Below are positions 5,734-8,674 of a stretch of 8,674 bases of DNA, piece after piece. Numbering within the stretch: the first letter of the stretch is position 1; each line of letters starts with the position of its first letter. Both the position numbers and the translations under genes were made by a program. Origin of the DNA: Fibrobacter sp. Lineage in GTDB: Bacteria > Fibrobacterota > Fibrobacteria > Fibrobacterales > Fibrobacteraceae. The stretch lies in the NCBI GenBank assembly GCA_012515825.1, contig JAAYXQ010000099.1:1-8674 (forward strand). The letters are read 5' to 3'. Below the pieces are notes generated by a model, which saw only the letters and a program-made list of their open reading frames with translations, was not told the DNA's origin and did no database searches.

Positions 5734-6644
5734 TCTTTTTCCATTGTATACAAGCGTTCTAGAGTAATGTTACTCTTAAATGTAGCTGTATCTCCAGTCG
5801 TTGGATTTACCATTGTGTGTACACCCTGCTTAAATTCACGTTCCTGGCAAGGAATACCTGTTTCAGGGTCTATCGCGACCCAATACTGAGTATAGTATTC
5901 TGCTTTTAACCCTTTATAATAAGACTGATACTGTTCAGTCCCAATCTTACTATTCACATGCTGTTCCCAGATAAAGTAAGGAAAGCTTTCATTCTCTTTT
6001 AAATGAATCATATAACCTAGACAACGCTTAGAATCCAAATTATGAAAGCCATTAGTCACAACAGAATCTATTTTGATTAAAGCAAAATTCAATCGACCAC
6101 GATCCTTTAATAACTGAGTAATGTTCCCTTTCGTAGGAACAGGCCCTTTTAATAAATGAGACATTTCCCAACGGTGTTTTTCATTACGAATCAAGTGCTT
6201 TACATTTTCTGGATGAGCTAATTGATTACGCCAACGGACAGGCATTGGAAGAGAGTGAAGTAACGTATCATATAATTCAAATCCCTTAGTTTCAATGACT
6301 TTACGGTCTATCGCTTTTAAGCTTACTTCTCGGATACGCCAGAGTAATTCGGAAGGCATATAGTTTTTTAAATAGCCCCTCGATTTATTGATTTCAAATG
6401 TTCGTTGAAGGCTTAAAGTATCTGCATGAGAGGAGTATTTTAATTTTGTATAAGCGGCAGTAATTGTACCCATCCGCTCGACCCCTTTTAAGTCAATCGT
6501 AGCATAGTATCCTTCTGAATAAAGCTGACGAGTAACTGGTTCTTTCAACTGGTAATTCACTTCTATATCCGATCCACCACAACCGATCAGAAGCGAAAGG
6601 CCAGCGAACAAAATAGCAGACTGTTTAAGTTTTACAAAAAACAT
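5730..6644 (-). CDS. Lipoprotein of unknown function (304 residues)
   Basis: The signal peptide MFFVKLKQSAILFAGLSLLIGC ends in the lipobox LIGC with Cys22, then a flexible GGSD. The mature part is mixed alpha/beta. The C-terminal third contains beta-strand-like segments, with YTQYWVAIDPETGIPCQERE (251-270) and TATFKSNITLERL (286-298). A 'W.AIDPETGIP' stretch of this kind is seen in beta-sheet lipid-carrier-like folds (LolA/LppX type), but the resemblance is only general and I do not assign a family. Two cysteines (208, 266) besides the lipid-anchored one could pair. The start codon overlaps the upstream stop by one base (TAATG), with GAGG about 10 nt before the ATG as ribosome-binding site, so it is probably coupled to the preceding gene. 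It is co-transcribed with two other lipoproteins and a barrel protein. Confidence 0.82.
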   Translation of the reverse strand: MFFVKLKQSAILFAGLSLLIGCGGSDIEVNYQLKEPVTRQLYSEGYYATIDLKGVERMGTITAAYTKLKYSSHADTLSLQRTFEINKSRGYLKNYMPSELLWRIREVSLKAIDRKVIETKGFELYDTLLHSLPMPVRWRNQLAHPENVKHLIRNEKHRWEMSHLLKGPVPTKGNITQLLKDRGRLNFALIKIDSVVTNGFHNLDSKRCLGYMIHLKENESFPYFIWEQHVNSKIGTEQYQSYYKGLKAEYYTQYWVAIDPETGIPCQEREFKQGVHTMVNPTTGDTATFKSNITLERLYTMEKE

Positions 6645-7099
6645 TATTTACGGACCTCAATTTCTTTAATAGCAATCACAGAATCTTTCGTTTTAAATTC
6701 AATGGTCACAAAACCTTCTTTTTTTAGCCGAAATAATTCTTTTGCTGACATGAATCCGCCCTTTCGAGCTTTGCCTCTAACAGCATAAGTATTTTGATTC
6801 GGAGTGGTTTTAACTTGACGGCGCCATTTTTCTGGCCCTCTATTTTTAATAGTACCTTCGTAGACGATACATTCCATTTCAGTAAATTCAAAATGCGTTT
6901 CGGATACTAACTCGAAAACAACAGGATCTTTAAGAGTGAATGAGCTAGCCGTATCGGCCACACGATTCACTTGGTGATTCCATTCTCGACCAACGACAAT
7001 AGTCGGTGGAACAGATTTTTTCTCACAAGCTGCCAATAAAAATAGATTAGCAAGTATAAGTAAAATACAGCTTATTTTTTTTATTGTTCCCTTTTTCAT
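6644..7099 (-). CDS. Small lipoprotein of unknown function (151 residues)
   Basis: I place the start at the ATG at 7099, giving a normal lipoprotein signal: MKKGTIKKIS, a hydrophobic core, and LLAAC with Cys25. The reading frame is open to a TTG at 7129, but that start would overlap the preceding gene and add a polar stretch before the signal. An AGGG lies about 10 nt upstream of the chosen ATG. The mature domain (26-151) looks mostly beta: short alternating strands such as HFEFTEMECIVYEGTI and FVTIEFKTKDSVIAIKEIEV at the C-terminus, with a basic middle (KWRRQVKTT, RGKARKGG). No family is recognised. It lies 20 bp after the barrel protein gene and overlaps the next lipoprotein gene by one base, so it belongs to the operon. 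Confidence 0.8.
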   Translation of the reverse strand: MKKGTIKKISCILLILANLFLLAACEKKSVPPTIVVGREWNHQVNRVADTASSFTLKDPVVFELVSETHFEFTEMECIVYEGTIKNRGPEKWRRQVKTTPNQNTYAVRGKARKGGFMSAKELFRLKKEGFVTIEFKTKDSVIAIKEIEVRK

Positions 7100-7119
7100 T
7101 TTTTGATTCCCTATTATTG

Positions 7120-7683
7120 TTAAAACCAAAAACGAATACCCATCCTAAAATACAGGTCTGGAATCTGCCATGTCACATAATTATCATCATAGCGATTATC
7201 TCGATAATCATCAAAAATCACATGAAATTCACCCACAGGATTCAATTCCGCATAAATTTCTAATGGGATAGGCATTTCCCAGGTAATTCCGCCAACAACA
7301 CCAAATCGCAAGGCAAGCCCAGATTGATCATATTCATAAACACGGTCGTTATAATGATCAACAAGCCACCAACCAAAACCACCTGCAGGGCCAGCATAAA
7401 GACCTATGCGACCAAAATCTGAGGCTAGTTTTAGGAGATTATAATTGTGCCAATAATGTGCAAAATATACGCCTAGAGCATTATCACCAGAAGAGAAATA
7501 AAAATGACCATAAATATCAATGGCTGTTGTTTCAGTTCGTCGATATTTATAATCTAAACCAAAATGTTCTCCAGCATTACCTAATTGAAGCCAGCCACCA
7601 ACAGCTCTTGATTTTTGTGCTGCAGGGACGGCCAAAGCCAAAGACGATGCCACAATAAGTAAAAACATGATTTTCTTTAGCAT
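7120..7683 (-). CDS. Predicted outer-membrane beta-barrel protein
   Basis: The 187-residue protein has a Sec signal peptide (MLKKIMFLLIVASSLALAVPA, cleavage near residue 21-23). The rest is dominated by amphipathic, aromatic-rich strands: GWLQLG, AIDIYGHFYF, ALGVYFAHYWH, GRIGLYAGPAGGFGWW, LALRFGVVGGITWEM, LEIYAELNPVGEF, and the terminal YFRMGIRFWF. Ending in Phe is the usual outer-membrane insertion signal recognised by the BAM complex. Size and strand count suggest a small eight-stranded barrel. It resembles small barrels of the BAPKO_0422/DUF3996 type in general pattern, but I cannot confirm that. The purine-rich AAGAGAGAGAAT before the ATG may act as ribosome-binding site. It is the first gene of a four-gene operon with three lipoproteins and begins 55 bp after the stop of the RNA methyltransferase gene. 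Confidence 0.82.
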   Translation of the reverse strand: MLKKIMFLLIVASSLALAVPAAQKSRAVGGWLQLGNAGEHFGLDYKYRRTETTAIDIYGHFYFSSGDNALGVYFAHYWHNYNLLKLASDFGRIGLYAGPAGGFGWWLVDHYNDRVYEYDQSGLALRFGVVGGITWEMPIPLEIYAELNPVGEFHVIFDDYRDNRYDDNYVTWQIPDLYFRMGIRFWF

Positions 7684-7738
7684 ATTCTCTCTCTTGTTAA
7701 AAATTAAAGCCTTTTGAAACTAGAAAAAAAAACATTTT

Positions 7739-8674
7739 TTAACCACGATCCAATACCAAAAGCATCTCCAAATGAGGTGTATGCGGATAAAATGCAAATC
7801 CCTCTACTGCTTTTACTTCAAAACCGCTGTTTTTTAGTTGAAATAAATCCCTCGCTAAAGTCACTGGATTACATGAAACATAAATCATTTTTTTGATTTT
7901 GCCCTCGGCAATAACTTTTAACGCCTCTGGAGGAAGCCCTGTTCTTGGAGGGTCTACAATTAAAACAGCAGGAGAACTTTTTGTGTTTTCTAAAAGCCAT
8001 GATTCAGCGTTTGCAGTCACTTGTTCAGCAGCCTTTTTTAAATTCTTCTTTGCATGGCGCAAGCAACCAGGTTCTCTTTCCACCGTTGTGATTCTTGAAA
8101 ATCGGTCTTCTAAAAGGCTTGCAAAAAAACCAACTCCACTAAAAAGATCAATTAACCAATCTCCTTTTTCTGCATGGACTCGCACACGATCAACTAACGT
8201 GGAGAGCAAAGAAAGATTCGATTGAAAAAAGACAGACGCATCCATAGAAATGTTACGATCCCCTATCAAAACTTGATTATCTGAAAGCAATCGTTGATCC
8301 GCTTCTTTCATTCCCTTATAAAAATAAGAGACTCGGCCACTCCCGTTATCAAAGCAGTGAAGTTCTTGAGTAGGGATTTTTTGTGTAGAACTTAAATGCA
8401 AGAAACTATTTAATGATTTTGTTAAAACGGGGCATTCTTCAAAAGAAATAATACGATGTGATTGTTCTTCTCGGAAACCAAATTGTTTTGTGCCTCTATC
8501 TTTAACGACCCTAGCTCGATGTCTATAATGCCAAGGCTCTGTAGAGAAAATAGGAAAGTCGTCTGGTAATGCTGTCTTCCCTATTCTTAAGAAAGTTTCT
8601 TTGACAATATCCTTCATAATCAGTACTTGAGATTCTAAAGAAACGTGCTGTAAAGAACAACCACCACATTTTTC
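7739..8674 (-). CDS. RNA (uracil-C5)-methyltransferase, RlmD/TrmA family, N-terminus beyond window edge
   Basis: The enzyme transfers a methyl group from S-adenosylmethionine to C5 of uridine in rRNA or tRNA. Although an ATG lies at 8617, the frame stays open to base 8674, and those 19 codons read EKCGGCSLQH and on. They contain part of the 4Fe-4S cysteine motif of RlmD-like enzymes, so the true start is outside. Counting from the first visible residue, the features are CGGC (Cys3, Cys6), a further cluster cysteine in FEECPVL (Cys81), FFQSN (149-153, the substrate/SAM 'FQ.N' motif), SAM-binding DLFSGVGFF (176-184), VDPPRTG (240-246), the catalytic nucleophile in SCNP (Cys268) and the general-base Glu303 in HTPHLE. 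The cluster cysteines favour an RlmD/RlmCD-like rRNA enzyme over TrmA; the exact target base cannot be told. The first cluster cysteine and any TRAM domain are not visible. Confidence 0.92.
   Translation of the reverse strand, partial: EKCGGCSLQHVSLESQVLIMKDIVKETFLRIGKTALPDDFPIFSTEPWHYRHRARVVKDRGTKQFGFREEQSHRIISFEECPVLTKSLNSFLHLSSTQKIPTQELHCFDNGSGRVSYFYKGMKEADQRLLSDNQVLIGDRNISMDASVFFQSNLSLLSTLVDRVRVHAEKGDWLIDLFSGVGFFASLLEDRFSRITTVEREPGCLRHAKKNLKKAAEQVTANAESWLLENTKSSPAVLIVDPPRTGLPPEALKVIAEGKIKKMIYVSCNPVTLARDLFQLKNSGFEVKAVEGFAFYPHTPHLEMLLVLDRG

Noticed and set aside
7100..7129. TTG start for the 151-residue lipoprotein
   Set aside because: It would overlap the preceding gene and place residues before an otherwise standard lipoprotein signal; the ATG at 7099 has an AGGG upstream.
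7684..7738. Intrinsic terminator between the methyltransferase gene and the barrel operon
   Set aside because: A run of nine T is present on the minus strand, but there is no GC-containing hairpin before it.
7893..8225. Plus-strand 110-codon frame opposite the RNA methyltransferase
   Set aside because: It is antisense to the conserved SAM-binding and catalytic motifs and has no protein-like features of its own.

Overview
The window is AT-rich bacterial chromosome, most likely from a member of the Fibrobacterota (Fibrobacter or a low-GC relative). The main clue is a secreted protein ending in a FISUMP domain (Fibrobacter succinogenes major paralogous domain). It fits a didermic envelope: lipoproteins with clear lipoboxes, an outer-membrane beta-barrel, and a type IV pilus retraction ATPase. 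Shine-Dalgarno sequences are weak or absent at most starts.

Left part (1-799): the N-terminus of a PilT-type ATPase runs off the left edge on the minus strand. Diverging from it is a 190-residue protein whose N-terminus looks like a type IV prepilin leader and helix (G|F....E) but whose body is a thioredoxin/TlpA-like domain with a WCxxC site. This pilin-thioredoxin arrangement next to pilT is one of the two most unusual things here.

Middle left (800-1543): about 740 bases without a gene, between two convergent 3' ends, densely filled with short structured repeats. There are four tandem 17-bp mini-hairpins plus a solitary copy, three copies of a roughly 75-bp two-hairpin unit whose stems differ in sequence but stay paired, and three copies of a 13-bp core. 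The compensatory changes point to a selected nucleic-acid structure and make this the second main finding.

Centre (1544-5293): epmA (lysylation of elongation factor P) with a well-formed promoter ending almost at its ATG; a FISUMP-domain exported protein; and, divergent from it, sufS (class V cysteine desulfurase for Fe-S cluster assembly).

Right (5290-7683): a tight four-gene minus-strand operon encoding an outer-membrane beta-barrel protein followed by three different lipoproteins, joined by short gaps and 1- to 4-nt overlaps. All four products are predicted to be envelope proteins; none has a function I can name. Its last gene overlaps the sufS stop codon tail to tail. Upstream of it, a RlmD/TrmA-family RNA m5U methyltransferase runs off the right edge; its true start lies outside the window, because the reading frame continues through an Fe-S cysteine motif to the last base.
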